The translations under genes and the position numbers were made by a program. From Pseudanabaena galeata CCNP1313 (GTDB lineage: Bacteria; Cyanobacteriota; Cyanobacteriia; Pseudanabaenales; Pseudanabaenaceae): a stretch of 64,000 bases of DNA. A model generated the notes under the pieces. The model was not told the DNA's origin, ran no database searches, and saw only the letters and a program-made list of their open reading frames with translations. Within the stretch, counting starts at the first letter, position 1. Each line of letters begins with the position of its first letter. The DNA lies in the NCBI RefSeq assembly GCF_029910235.1, contig NZ_CP112874.1, positions 3,038,001 through 3,102,000 on the forward strand. Reading direction: 5' to 3'. Below are positions 21,642-30,387 of the stretch, piece by piece.

Positions 21642-23019
21642 GGGTGCGACCTCAATACAATACAATTATTAGACAGCAGCAGGAAACCCATACTGATTGA
21701 GATTGTCCCAGAATTGCTCCCAACGAGTAGAAGTTAAAACTAAAGCTCTTAAACTCAAAATTATGCTCGCCCCCTTGTCCTTCCAACGCATCCCAGAGCA
21801 ACATAATCGTTGCTTTATTAAAGTCTTGCAAGCAGCTTCGGTCACACCAGAGCCAATCGGATAGGTTTTCTGTTGGAATTGAGCATAGTCCATTTGCCAC
21901 AAATGATTGTTAAAGTAAGTAATCGAAGCTTGGAGCTTTTCCCTCATGGTTTCGGTTAGCTTATTTTCAGTCATCGCCAGTACCATCTGGTTGTAGAATT
22001 TTTCGGCACTTCCGATTTCATGTTTGAGTTGATGACAACTATTTTTAAGCCATTCTTTTTGTTCGGGAATTTGCTTAGGATGTAGAACTTCGGCTAGTAT
22101 TCCCAAATAACCTGAAGCATGATAAAAATCGAGGATCTGCTCTTCTGTGTGTTCATTTAAGAATTTCCAGTTGGATTCGGCTCCATCAGCAATTCCTACA
22201 TAGGTTGCATTAGGATATCGATCTTTTGTTTGTCTGATTTCTCGCTCTAATCGTTCTAAAAATCGCTTCCTACCATATTCTGGTGTTGCTCCCAGATAGA
22301 TCGTGTGCTGACGTTCTCCTTCACTATCATATAATGATATCGTCCCTACCATAGCTTCTCGCCAGCCATCTTCACACATCAGCATACAGGTTCCATCTAA
22401 CCCTATACCAACCGATTCAATCTTGACATCTATCTCTGGCGGCTCATAATTGTCACTTTCTTCTTTTGCTTGCACAATGCTGCCAACCGCTTCGCTCAAT
22501 CTCTGAATATAGGATACTGCTACCTCACGCCCATGATTATCACGCAAATCTCGTTGTACTTCTCTTGCTACCCCATTAGCCATTTTCGATGATATTTGTT
22601 TGGCGAACTTTGGTGTTGATGTCACAACTATTCGTGCGTTTCTTTCCATGGGGCAATAAGTTTTTCCCCCACCCGCACTTTGATATACATGCCTTGCTAC
22701 TACTACCTCGCCGTAAGGAGTTTGATATGCTTTCTCTTCCTCTCCCTTTGTTCGCCATGTTTTCTCTCCTAGCTTTATTGCTGAACCATCTGTATCTAAA
22801 TGTTTCATTGCTTCCTTAGCTGCTATACACCCTGCTTCGTTCAATCCTTCTTGAATATTACCTTCACTATCTAACATCGATTCACTCAATTCAATTGTAA
22901 GTTCGATTTTTACTTTTGTGCCTTCTACACTTATTAACTTTGCCGACATTTTCTTTCTTGATCTCCTTCGTTATTCTTTCATTGTTCTACAATCTTCGTA
23001 TTATGTCAAGGTCGCACCC
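21642..23019 (-). mobile_element. Complete ISKra4-family insertion sequence (1378 bp)
   Basis: Terminal inverted repeats begin GGGTGCGACCT (21642-21652) and end AGGTCGCACCC (23009-23019); 11 bp perfect, about 18 of 22 with extension. Flanked by 8-bp direct repeats TTTTCAAT (21634-21641 and 23020-23027). It contains one transposase frame. The perfect duplications and intact transposase suggest a recent insertion. It interrupts a TPR-CHAT gene. Confidence 0.93.
21669..22949 (-). CDS. ISKra4-family transposase
   Basis: 426 aa. C-terminal hallmark GVTEAACKTLIKQRLC, then SGMRWKDKGA and RWEQFW, as in ISKra4 transposases. Probable DDE residues: Asp in GIGLDGTCM, Asp in GIADGAESNW, Glu in SGVTEAACK. 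The first ~170 residues include Cys and basic residues likely to bind the terminal repeats. AAGGAG sits about 11 bases before the ATG at 22949, an unusually clear ribosome-binding site here. The frame is intact, so the element could be active. Confidence 0.92.
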   Translation of the reverse strand: MSAKLISVEGTKVKIELTIELSESMLDSEGNIQEGLNEAGCIAAKEAMKHLDTDGSAIKLGEKTWRTKGEEEKAYQTPYGEVVVARHVYQSAGGGKTYCPMERNARIVVTSTPKFAKQISSKMANGVAREVQRDLRDNHGREVAVSYIQRLSEAVGSIVQAKEESDNYEPPEIDVKIESVGIGLDGTCMLMCEDGWREAMVGTISLYDSEGERQHTIYLGATPEYGRKRFLERLEREIRQTKDRYPNATYVGIADGAESNWKFLNEHTEEQILDFYHASGYLGILAEVLHPKQIPEQKEWLKNSCHQLKHEIGSAEKFYNQMVLAMTENKLTETMREKLQASITYFNNHLWQMDYAQFQQKTYPIGSGVTEAACKTLIKQRLCCSGMRWKDKGASIILSLRALVLTSTRWEQFWDNLNQYGFPAAV

Positions 23020-24017
23020 TTTTCAATAGTGTCTAAATAAGATTTTTGAATATCTTTATCGAGTCTTTTGATGTCTTTGCGAATTGCCTCACGGACGTTG
23101 ATTGATTGCTTGTAAAAGAGAATTGCGAGTTCGGGTTGATTAAGGTTATTAAAAGATTCTCCTAGATTATTGAGCGAGATCCCCTCCCCTTGACGATCTT
23201 TGATTTCCCGTGCGATCGCTAAATATTGCAGATGGTAATCGATCGCTTGGTCATATTTGCCGAGGGAATCGTAAGTGGCTCCCAGATTCCCCAGTGACTG
23301 ACCCTCTCCAAGACGGTCTTTGATTTCCCGTGCGATCGCTAAATATTGCAGATGGAACTTGATCGCTTGGTCATATTTGCCGAGGGAATCGTAAGCGTTT
23401 CCCAGATTCCCCAGTGACTGTCCTTCACTGAGACGGTCTTTTCTTTCCCGAAAGATTTCTAGAGCTTGTAGATGGAACTCAATCGCTTTGTCATGTTTAC
23501 CGAGGGAATCATAAGTGGCTCCCAGATTTCCCAGAGACTTTCCCTCACCGAGACGGTCTTTAGTTTTCCGATTGATTGCTAAGCTTTGCAATTGAAACTC
23601 GATTGCCTTGTCATATTTACCGAGAAAAAGGTAAGTGCTACCCAGATTTCCCAACGCAATGCCCTCACCATGAAGGTCTTTAATTTCCCTTGCGATCGCC
23701 AATCTTTGCAGATAGGAATCGTTCGCTTTGTTATACTGCCCTAAATAAAAGTATGCCAGTCCTAGTCCATTGTGAGCACGAGCCTCACATTCACGGTCTT
23801 TTATTTCGAGACAAATATCAAGAGCCATCAGAGCAAACTGTACTGCCTTTTGATATTGGCTATCCCGTATCGCCCTAATTCCTAAGTTATAGCGCCAATC
23901 TGCTTCTGCTGCGCGTTGTTCAATTGTTCGTGCTTGGACGCTTTCACTCATTACTATCTGCACTTGCCCACAAGCCAAAAAAGTCAACATTGCAAGACCA
24001 ACAAACTTATTATTCAT
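23020..24017 (-). pseudogene. TPR half of the IS-split TPR-CHAT gene
   Basis: The frame 23001-24017 (338 codons) starts with a signal-like peptide (MNNKFVGLAMLTFLACGQV) and then has about seven tetratricopeptide units of 40 residues (GEGQSLGNLGATYDSLGKYD type). It ends with five codons supplied by the IS (GATLT). Its native reading continued into the CHAT half at 21641. The TPR units are nearly identical at DNA level with 120-bp spacing from about 23190 to 23770, so unequal recombination could change repeat number. TPRs in such proteins usually bind the partner or ligand that controls the CHAT domain. A secreted TPR fragment might still be made. Confidence 0.85.
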
Positions 24018-24076
24018 TGCTTACATCCTCACATTTATATCCAAGCTATATCCAAGCCCGCAGTACTTCTCCAACA

Positions 24077-24173
24077 CACAAAATGGCGTAGCTATTTTGT
24101 GTATTTAAAACCCTTATGGAGTTTGGTTTTTAATTCACAAAAGTGTTGTTTCACTTTCGTGAATTGGTATTAC
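24077..24173. repeat. Dispersed repeat (family 4), intact copy
   Basis: Two hairpins, ACACAAAAT...ATTTTGTGT (24077-24102) and AATTCACAAAAGTG...CACTTTCGTGAATT (24132-24165), joined by TTAAAACCCTTATGGAGTTTG. The same order occurs at 30171-30387, where a foreign 108-bp segment splits it. Part of the 486-base gene-free stretch 24018-24503, which holds only repeats as far as I can see. Confidence 0.6.
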
Positions 24174-24271
24174 ACCAGCCAGCATAAAGCGATATTCCCA
24201 GAAATAGGTATTCGTTACAAAAAACACAACCAACCCAAAATCGAAACTATCTACTAAGTGATATAAGTAGA

Positions 24272-24362
24272 TCGTCAAAAGAAACCTGTAAATGTACAGA
24301 TCCCCGACTTTTTCTAAGCTAGCAAAGGCTATTTGCAAATTCACAAAAAAAGTCGGGGATCT
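24272..24362. repeat. AAAGTCGGRGATCT repeat, copy 2 (inverted repeat)
   Basis: Left arm AGATCCCCGACTTTTT and right arm AAAAAGTCGGGGATCT. Between them lies GCTAGCAAAGGCTATTTGCA. It shares flanks and body with 20257-20324. Probably a small non-autonomous element. Confidence 0.55.
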
Positions 24363-24503
24363 CAACCTAAGCTTTTTAAGTTTTCTTATGCCTAGCTACT
24401 TAATTCTTGTGAAATGATCAAACCCTGCAATGAAAGAGTTGTCAAGGCGATCGCGCTCAAACCTTTATTCATTAAATGTCTAGCTACTTACATAGGATTA
24501 ATG

Positions 24504-25166
24504 CTAGTGCAGAATCTTGATAGTTGTACCTCGCTGTAATAACGAATAAATTTCTTCAACATCCTTATTTTTTAAAGAGACACAACCCAAAGTCCAATTG
24601 ATTTTGCGATCGATTAACCAATCTTGTCCCTTCTCCACTCCATGAATGCCGATCTCGCCACCAATGCTATCCTTAGCGGTTACTTCGCCTCTAATCTTCG
24701 CCTGCGAAAATTTGCGCCAAGAATCTTGAGTGGGATAGTCCAACAATATAAACTTTGACCATTCCGAATGGTAATAAAGCTCCTTTACACGAAATAGCCC
24801 CTCTGGTGTGCGCTTATCGCCTTGACGTAATTTGTCATCCTTAGGATTGCCACCCAAAACGATCGCATAGGACTTGATTGGCTTGTTTTGATAATAAACC
24901 GTTAGCTTATATTTAGACTTTTCTACAACGATCGCGATCGCCTTTTTATCGAGCTTTTTGAGATTAATTAAATCCGCGATCGCCTTATCTTGGTTAAGTA
25001 ACTCATTGGCGGCTCTCGCGGCACAGTCGGTAAAGCATGGCAAATGGTTAGCAAGATTAGGATTAGCGATCGCATAAATTCCTAATGAACTCGCAATCAA
25101 AGTCAGATAAATCGAAATTTTTAGTAATTTTAGCGATCGGCGATCATCTGTTTTTTGTTGTGACAT
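24504..25166 (-). CDS. L,D-transpeptidase (YkuD domain), membrane anchored
   Basis: 220 aa. A hydrophobic segment at about 16-33 should hold it in the inner membrane with the domain outside. The YkuD domain spans about 80-219, with the conserved GIHG histidine and catalytic Cys195 in NWTLGCVSLKN. Such enzymes form 3-3 crosslinks in peptidoglycan or attach proteins to it. The usual motif HX14-17(S/T)HGCh is altered at the residue before Gly-Cys (TLGC), still within family range. Monocistronic; a repeat element lies upstream. Confidence 0.9.
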   Translation of the reverse strand: MSQQKTDDRRSLKLLKISIYLTLIASSLGIYAIANPNLANHLPCFTDCAARAANELLNQDKAIADLINLKKLDKKAIAIVVEKSKYKLTVYYQNKPIKSYAIVLGGNPKDDKLRQGDKRTPEGLFRVKELYYHSEWSKFILLDYPTQDSWRKFSQAKIRGEVTAKDSIGGEIGIHGVEKGQDWLIDRKINWTLGCVSLKNKDVEEIYSLLQRGTTIKILH

Positions 25167-25180
25167 ATTGACTCCAGAAT

Positions 25181-25327
25181 CTTAGAAACCATTTAAGAAT
25201 TATCTAGATCCCCCCAGCCCCCTTAAAAAGGGGGGAGAATTAAATTCTTCCGCCTTTTTAAGGGGGATTGAGGGGGATCTTTTAGAGCTTTTAACCGCAG
25301 AAAGTAATTCTTAAATGGGTTCTTAAG
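25181..25327. repeat. Long inverted-repeat element (CCCCCTTAAAAAGG type)
   Basis: Outer arms AGAAACCATTTAAGAATTA (25184-25202) and TAATTCTTAAATGGGTTCT (25305-25323), one mismatch. Inner arms AGATCCCCCCAGCCCCCTTA and complement-like AAGGGGGATTGAGGGGGATCT (about 25206-25280). It fills most of the gap between the transpeptidase and permease genes. MITE-like; no target duplication recognised. Confidence 0.6.
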
Positions 25328-25356
25328 TTAAAAAAATTGCGAAGCCATTTCTTTAA

Positions 25357-26304
25357 CTATTTAGTTTTGGCAAATGCTTTTTGCGTAGTCTGGCTACACC
25401 ATTTTAAAAACTCTGGAGTAATGATCCCTTTAGGATAAAAAATTGTTCCAACCACAATCAAAATACCAAAGATAATTAAGCGTCCATCCTTAAGAAATTG
25501 TCCCAACCATAGAGGCACACCATTAACACTGGAAAGCCCCCGCAGTACCTCAGGCAAAGCCGTTAGCAAAATCCCCCCTACGACTGGGCCCCAAAATGTA
25601 CGCGAACCACCGATTAAGACAAAAGCCAAGAAGATAATACTGGCATCAAAGGTTCCCTGACGAGCATTCCATGTATTCAAAAAATGAGCGCTTACTGCTC
25701 CCACCATACCCGCCAAAATCGCCGCTAAGACAAAGGCTAACACCTTGTAATAAGTGGGATTAATTCCCATCGAATCGGCAGCTAACTCATCTTCACGAAT
25801 GGCAATCAACGCTCGTCCCACCCGAATCTTTTCTAGACGATACATAAAAGCCATACTCAAGCCTAGCAAAGGCAAAGCAATCCACAGATATTCCAAAGGT
25901 GACTGAAACGGCTGTGGAATGCCAAAAATACCAACTGCACCGCCTGTAATATCGAGATTAAGCGCAACCACTCGCAGAATCTCTACAAAGGCAATGGTCG
26001 CGATCGCCAAATAAATTCCCCGTAACCTCAATACAGGAATCCCTAAAACTACTGCCAATAAACCTGATATCACCCCCCCCGCTAACATTTCCAGCAATAC
26101 CCACCAGACTGGTACAGATCCCGTCGTTGTCGTTAAAATCTTGGTAGAGGCGATCGCGGCAATATATCCACCTAAGGCATAAAATCCTGGGGTTGCCAAG
26201 GATAGCTGTCCCGCCATTAAGGGCAAATATACGGATATTCCTAGAATTGCCCCAAAAACTGCCGAGACAATCAAGAAGCCATAGGTATTAAAAAATTCAG
26301 CCAT
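25357..26304 (-). CDS. livM: Branched-chain/neutral amino-acid ABC transporter permease, LivM type
   Basis: 315 aa, about nine hydrophobic segments. Family marks: MAGQLSLATPGFYALGGYIA near the start, LRGIYLAIATIAFVEILR, the EAA-like coupling region VGRALIAIREDELAADSMGI contacting the ATPase, and FDASIIFLAFVLIGGSRTFW. It forms a heterodimeric channel with a LivH-type partner in the inner membrane. Partner permease, ATPases and binding protein are not next to it, which occurs in cyanobacteria (for example the dispersed nat genes). Substrate cannot be fixed from sequence: neutral amino acids or related compounds. Confidence 0.88.
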   Translation of the reverse strand: MAEFFNTYGFLIVSAVFGAILGISVYLPLMAGQLSLATPGFYALGGYIAAIASTKILTTTTGSVPVWWVLLEMLAGGVISGLLAVVLGIPVLRLRGIYLAIATIAFVEILRVVALNLDITGGAVGIFGIPQPFQSPLEYLWIALPLLGLSMAFMYRLEKIRVGRALIAIREDELAADSMGINPTYYKVLAFVLAAILAGMVGAVSAHFLNTWNARQGTFDASIIFLAFVLIGGSRTFWGPVVGGILLTALPEVLRGLSSVNGVPLWLGQFLKDGRLIIFGILIVVGTIFYPKGIITPEFLKWCSQTTQKAFAKTK

Positions 26305-26577
26305 TATTTAGACTTTGATTACTTTTTTTGATTGTTTTTGAAGATCAGAGCTTGGCTCAACTCTGAAAAAATAACTTCCTATCACACTAATTAGCTATCA
26401 TTAGTCAATAAGTAACAGTATCTTAAGAGATTATTAAGATTGTCTGTAAACATAATCACAACTCAAACAGCAATGATCGTGTGATCGTCGCTTAAAACAT
26501 TAACCCTTAACGTAGATCTTCAATACAAGATTTTTACGCACATCTTTTTCACTATCAAATTCTAGAGAGTACAAACA

Positions 26578-27741
26578 GTGGACATTCAAATTGGGCGCGG
26601 TAAAACTGCACGCAGAGCCTATGGCATCGACGAAATTGCATTAGTACCAGGAGGGAAAACCCTCGATCCCAACGTTGCCGATACATTTTGGGAAGTTGGG
26701 GGAATTCGTCGTGAAATTCCGATCATTGCTAGTGCAATGGATGGGGTTGTCGATGTAGATATGGCTGTGAAACTTTCAGATTTAGGTGCATTGGGTGTCA
26801 TCAACCTTGATGGTATCCAAACCCGCTATGACGATCCCACACCAATCTTAGAAAAAATTGCCTCTGTGGGTGTGACTGAATTTGTCTCACTAATGCAAGA
26901 GCTTTACGCCGAACCTGTAAAGCCAGAACTTATCCAAAAACGCATCCGTGAAATCAAAGAAAAAGGTGGTATTGCTTGCGCTAGCAGCATTCCTGTAAAT
27001 GCCTTTAAATATGGGGCGATCGCTGCCGAAGCTGGTTGTGACCTCTTCTTTTTGCAGTCCACAGTAGTTTCCACCACTCACATCGCCGCCGAAGGACTAG
27101 TCTCCCTCGACCTTGCAAAATTCTGCCAAGAGATGCCGATTCCTGTCCTCATGGGTAATTGCGTTACTTACGATGTCACCCTCGAACTTTTAAGAGCAGG
27201 AGCCGCAGGTGTACTTGTCGGTATTGGTCCTGGAGCCGCCTGTACATCCAGAGGTGTACTTGGTGTGGGTATTCCTCAAGCCACAGCCGTTGCTGACTGC
27301 GCCGCCGCCCGTGAAGAATTTTTTAAAGAAACTGGCAAATATGTGCCAATCATTGCCGATGGTGGCTTGATTACAGGCGGTGACATCTGTAAATCGATCG
27401 CCTGTGGTGCTGATGCCGTAATGATCGGCTCACCCTTTGCAAGAGCCAAAGAAGCTCCTGGTCGTGGCTTTCACTGGGGAATGGCAACACCTAGCCCCGT
27501 CCTACCTCGTGGAACCAGAATCCGCGTCGGTACAACAGGCTCCCTAGAGCAAATTTTGCGCGGACCTGCGGGACTAGATGATGGGACTCATAACCTTTTG
27601 GGCGCTCTCAAAACCAGCATGGGAACTCTGGGAGCCGCAACGATTCGAGAAATGCAACAGGTTGAAGTCGTTATCGCACCTTCGCTATTAACTGAAGGCA
27701 AGGTTTACCAAAAAGCACAACAGCTTGGTATGGGTAAATAA
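26578..27741 (+). CDS. guaB3: GuaB3-family IMP dehydrogenase
   Basis: 387 aa from GTG 26578 (GAGAG about 10 bases upstream). A TIM-barrel IMPDH-like enzyme lacking the CBS pair. Visible: SAMDGVVDVDMA, the catalytic loop GPGAACTSRGVLG with the Cys that attacks IMP, IIADGGLITGGDICK and GADAVMIGSPFARA phosphate-binding segments. It converts IMP to XMP with NAD, the first step to GMP; GuaB3 from Synechocystis is known to have this activity. A strong terminator follows at 27753, so it is probably transcribed alone. Confidence 0.93.
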   Translation: MDIQIGRGKTARRAYGIDEIALVPGGKTLDPNVADTFWEVGGIRREIPIIASAMDGVVDVDMAVKLSDLGALGVINLDGIQTRYDDPTPILEKIASVGVTEFVSLMQELYAEPVKPELIQKRIREIKEKGGIACASSIPVNAFKYGAIAAEAGCDLFFLQSTVVSTTHIAAEGLVSLDLAKFCQEMPIPVLMGNCVTYDVTLELLRAGAAGVLVGIGPGAACTSRGVLGVGIPQATAVADCAAAREEFFKETGKYVPIIADGGLITGGDICKSIACGADAVMIGSPFARAKEAPGRGFHWGMATPSPVLPRGTRIRVGTTGSLEQILRGPAGLDDGTHNLLGALKTSMGTLGAATIREMQQVEVVIAPSLLTEGKVYQKAQQLGMGK

Positions 27742-27752
27742 AAAATAAAAAA

Positions 27753-27789
27753 AATAATAAAAGGCTCGCTTTGCGAGCCTTTTATTATT
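27753..27789 (+). terminator. guaB3 terminator
   Basis: Perfect 17-bp arms AATAATAAAAGGCTCGC (27753-27769) and GCGAGCCTTTTATTATT (27773-27789), loop TTT. The stem is GC-rich at the top with a T-rich descending arm 12 bases after the stop. Confidence 0.85.
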
Positions 27790-27829
27790 TAGCAAATTAC
27801 TATAATTTAGGTACTATCAAAAAACCTAT

Positions 27830-28207
27830 ATGCCAAAAATCTTACTGGTAGAGGATAATGAAATGAATCGCGATATGTTGTCGCGAAGACTAGTGCGTCG
27901 AGGTTTTGAAGTTATAGTGGCTATCGATGGTGTTGAGGGGGTAAAGATAGCAGCAACAGAGCTGCCTGACTTGATCGTAATGGATATGAGTTTACCAATT
28001 CTAGATGGATGGGAAGCAACAAAACGCTTGAAGCAAATAGCTACAACTCAAAATATTCCGATTATTGGTTGTTCAGCCCATGCAATGGTAGGCGATCGCG
28101 AAAGAGGGCTCGAAGCAGGTTGCGATGATTACGATACTAAGCCGATTGAATTTGCAAGATTATTGGGGAAAATTGAAAATCTGTTGAAAATATATGCCAG
28201 AACCTAA
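27830..28207 (+). CDS. Single-domain response regulator (CheY/DivK-like)
   Basis: 125 aa, a bare receiver. ILLVEDNEMN supplies the acidic pocket; the phosphorylation site is Asp52 (IVMDMSLP); Ser82 and Lys104 (DTKP) complete the switch residues. No output domain, so it must signal through partners. First gene of a three-gene set: its 3' end overlaps the following cyclase by 14 bases, showing co-transcription and probably coupled translation. It starts about 40 bases after the guaB3 terminator. Confidence 0.92.
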   Translation: MPKILLVEDNEMNRDMLSRRLVRRGFEVIVAIDGVEGVKIAATELPDLIVMDMSLPILDGWEATKRLKQIATTQNIPIIGCSAHAMVGDRERGLEAGCDDYDTKPIEFARLLGKIENLLKIYART

Positions 28208-29204
28208 TGAATCTAATGTATTAATTGTTGACGATGATCAAATGAATCGCGAAATTCTTTGTCGTCATTTAAAGAATTTAGGATATACAAATATAACTTT
28301 GGCGGAAAGTGGACAAGTCGGGCTAGAAATAGTTGCTTCACAGCCAATTGATTTGATCCTGCTGGATATGATGATGCCAGTCATGAATGGGTTAGAAATG
28401 CTGAATCATCTTAAAGAAAATTATCAATGGCGTGTAATTCCCGTCATCATTATTTCGGCATTAGATGAAAAAGAAATGATGTTAGCTTGTATTCAAAAGG
28501 GAGCCGAAGATTATTTAATCAAGCCCTATGATCGAGTTCTACTCAAAGCCAGAGTAAGCGCTTGTCTGGAGAAGAAAATATTACACGATCGCGAAATCTT
28601 AAATAACCAGAAACTAGAAGCTGCGTATAAAGAGCTAGCAATTGCTTATCACGAACTAGAAGTTGTTAAAAATGAGTTGGAAGCATTGTCCCATCGAGAT
28701 GGATTAACGGGTATAGCCAATCGTCGCTACTTTGATACAGTGCTAGAAAGAGAATGGAATGCAGCCTATAGAGAAAAGAAATGTCTCTCACTCATATTAT
28801 TTGATATAGACTATTTTAAGAAATATAATGATACCTATGGGCATCTAGCGGGAGATGACTGTCTATGTCAGGTGGCGATCGCTGCTTCAGTGGCGATCAA
28901 GCGACCAAGAGATACATTAGCAAGGTATGGAGGTGAAGAGTTTGCGGTAATTTTGCCTGATACTGATGTGCAAGGAGCGGAGTTTTGTGCAAACCAAATT
29001 CGTTTTGCTATTGAAAGTCTTCATATAAACCATATCTCTTCTCAAATCAATTCCTATGTAACGGCTAGTTTAGGACTTACAACTATCAGCCCTCACACCC
29101 AGATCTCCTCATCTCAACAACTAATTAAAGAAGCTGATTTAGCACTGTATCAGGCAAAGCACGAGGGTAGAAATCGCGTTAAAGTATGGTCAACAAACGG
29201 ATAA
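28194..29204 (+). CDS. Response regulator with GGDEF output (PleD/WspR-like)
   Basis: 336 aa. Receiver (1-125) with Asp58 in LILLDMMMP and Lys in YLIKP. A helical coiled linker (about 130-165) follows, then a GGDEF domain (170-335) with active-site GGEEF at 246-250 and I-site RPRD at 237-240. It should make cyclic di-GMP when phosphorylated and dimerised, with product feedback. Overlaps the upstream receiver and is 10 bases before the next gene. The cognate kinase is not beside it; the hybrid kinases at 2.7-10.5 kb are possible but unproven donors. Confidence 0.93.
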   Translation: MPEPNESNVLIVDDDQMNREILCRHLKNLGYTNITLAESGQVGLEIVASQPIDLILLDMMMPVMNGLEMLNHLKENYQWRVIPVIIISALDEKEMMLACIQKGAEDYLIKPYDRVLLKARVSACLEKKILHDREILNNQKLEAAYKELAIAYHELEVVKNELEALSHRDGLTGIANRRYFDTVLEREWNAAYREKKCLSLILFDIDYFKKYNDTYGHLAGDDCLCQVAIAASVAIKRPRDTLARYGGEEFAVILPDTDVQGAEFCANQIRFAIESLHINHISSQINSYVTASLGLTTISPHTQISSSQQLIKEADLALYQAKHEGRNRVKVWSTNG

Positions 29205-29214
29205 TCAACAACGG

Positions 29215-29949
29215 GTGGCAAAAATGGGAAGTCAAAATTTTCAAGTATTGATCGTCGATGATAACGAAATAAATCGCGATATGCTTGCCCGACGCTTGCA
29301 TAGAAGAGATTTCAATTTATCAATGGCTACAAATGGGCGAGAAGCTTTGTCAATGATTCAGGCTAATCTCTATGATTTGATTTTACTGGACATCATGATG
29401 CCTGAATTAGATGGATATGCAGTTCTCAAATTCTTGAAACAGGACTCACGATTGCGCGGTATTCCTGTAATCATGATTTCGGCTCTCGAAGAAATGGATA
29501 GCGTCATGAAATGTATGGAAATTGGTGCTGATGACTATCTTACCAAGCCATTTGATCCTGAGATGTTGAAAGCAGCCGTTAATCGTTGTCTGCCTAATGA
29601 GGGGCAACAGTTAAATGCGCCAAAAGTTCCCAATAGTCAAGTTTCTGGATTATCTAGTCCAAGTTTTTCAGATTCTAGTAAACAAATATCCGAGTTCAAA
29701 TTACCTGAAGATACAACCCGTGGCACATCCACTAATTCAATTAGTCTTGATGATGTTGTCCATCGCATTATGCAGACAGGGATGATTAGTCGTAAAGGTT
29801 ATTTATATTTTAGCAAGGCGATTTTTAATTCTTTATTTGAGAATGCGGGGTTAACCGATCAAGAAGTCTATCAAATTCACTCTGTATTTGACGCAATTCA
29901 ATCAGGAAGAATTAAGGTAGTTGATTCAAATCTTCCTAGCAAACTTTAA
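29215..29949 (+). CDS. Response regulator with uncharacterised helical C-terminal domain
   Basis: 244 aa from GTG 29215 (ATG 29224 is an alternative three codons on). Receiver with Asp59 (LILLDIMMPELDGY) and Lys in YLTKPFD. A Ser-rich linker (about 140-170) is followed by a compact predicted-helical domain: ISLDDVVHRIMQTGMISRKG, then LYFSKAIFNSLFEN and VYQIHSVFDAIQSGRIKVVD. I do not recognise that domain; it has no HTH pattern I can support. Third gene of the receiver/cyclase operon, so it may read the same phosphorelay. Confidence 0.85.
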   Translation: MAKMGSQNFQVLIVDDNEINRDMLARRLHRRDFNLSMATNGREALSMIQANLYDLILLDIMMPELDGYAVLKFLKQDSRLRGIPVIMISALEEMDSVMKCMEIGADDYLTKPFDPEMLKAAVNRCLPNEGQQLNAPKVPNSQVSGLSSPSFSDSSKQISEFKLPEDTTRGTSTNSISLDDVVHRIMQTGMISRKGYLYFSKAIFNSLFENAGLTDQEVYQIHSVFDAIQSGRIKVVDSNLPSKL

Positions 29950-29993
29950 TAATTGATGTTACACCCTCACTCCCCAGATTAAAACAATTTATT

Positions 29994-30160
29994 ATTGATG
30001 TTACGCGGATAGAATTCCTACGATCATCTAAGTCTAGAGCTTGCCCTGTGGCACAGCCCCTACAAAAATCTAAATTATTGGAGTAGGGGCAATCCCCCCG
30101 TGGTTGCCCTGTCGTGCTAGAAACAAGAGATTCATCATCTGAGTTCCACGTAACATCAGT
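29994..30160 (+). mobile_element. MITE family 1, copy 3 (about 167 bp)
   Basis: Left end ATTGATGTTACGCGGA (two changes from consensus), right end TCCACGTAACATCAGT. Same orientation and interior as copy 1. Right flank is TATTA; left flank reads TATTA only if one element base was lost, so the duplication is less certain. A second degenerate terminus-like string AATTGATGTTACA lies at 29950-29963, just after the stop of the response regulator. Confidence 0.8.
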
Positions 30161-30170
30161 TATTAAACCA

Positions 30171-30387
30171 AATCACAAAATAGCGTAGCCATTTTGTGAT
30201 TTTAACATCAGTTCAACGAAAGCGAAAAATGGTAAGAATCCCTAAGCGATTCTCACCATTTTTCGCCATTTGTGGCGTGCTTTGCACGCCGCAAATGGCT
30301 ATATCGAATTCACGTGATTTTAAAACCATTACTGGGTTTGGTCTTTAATACACAAAAGTGTTGTCACACTTTCGTAAATTGGCATTA
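30171..30387. repeat. Dispersed repeat (family 4) split by a nested insertion
   Basis: The left part 30171-30205 (CACAAAATAGCGTAGCCATT...) and right part 30314-30387 (TTAAAACCATTACTGGGTTTG, then CACAAAAGTGTTGTCACAC) match the intact repeat at 24077-24173. The 108 bases between are foreign and flanked by a 10-bp direct repeat GTGATTTTAA (30196-30205 and 30314-30323). Confidence 0.6.
30216..30313. repeat. Double-hairpin repeat (family 3), copy 2, nested
   Basis: About 90% identical to 10555-10652: hairpin GCGAAAAATGGTAAGAATCC with its imperfect partner, then GCCATTTGTGGCGTGC / GCACGCCGCAAATGGC, ending GAATTCAC. It lies inside the family-4 repeat between direct repeats, which indicates that it moves. 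Confidence 0.65.

Noticed and set aside
23190-23770. Regular 120-bp repeats considered as a non-coding tandem array
   Set aside because: They are coding TPR units in a continuous frame.
23916-24257. 113-aa + strand ORF overlapping the TPR gene start and repeats
   Set aside because: Composition is atypical, it overlaps a real gene on the other strand, and most of it is repeat sequence.
29950-29963. Fifth copy of MITE family 1
   Set aside because: Only about 13 bases resemble the terminus; there is no interior and no second end. Noted with copy 3 instead.
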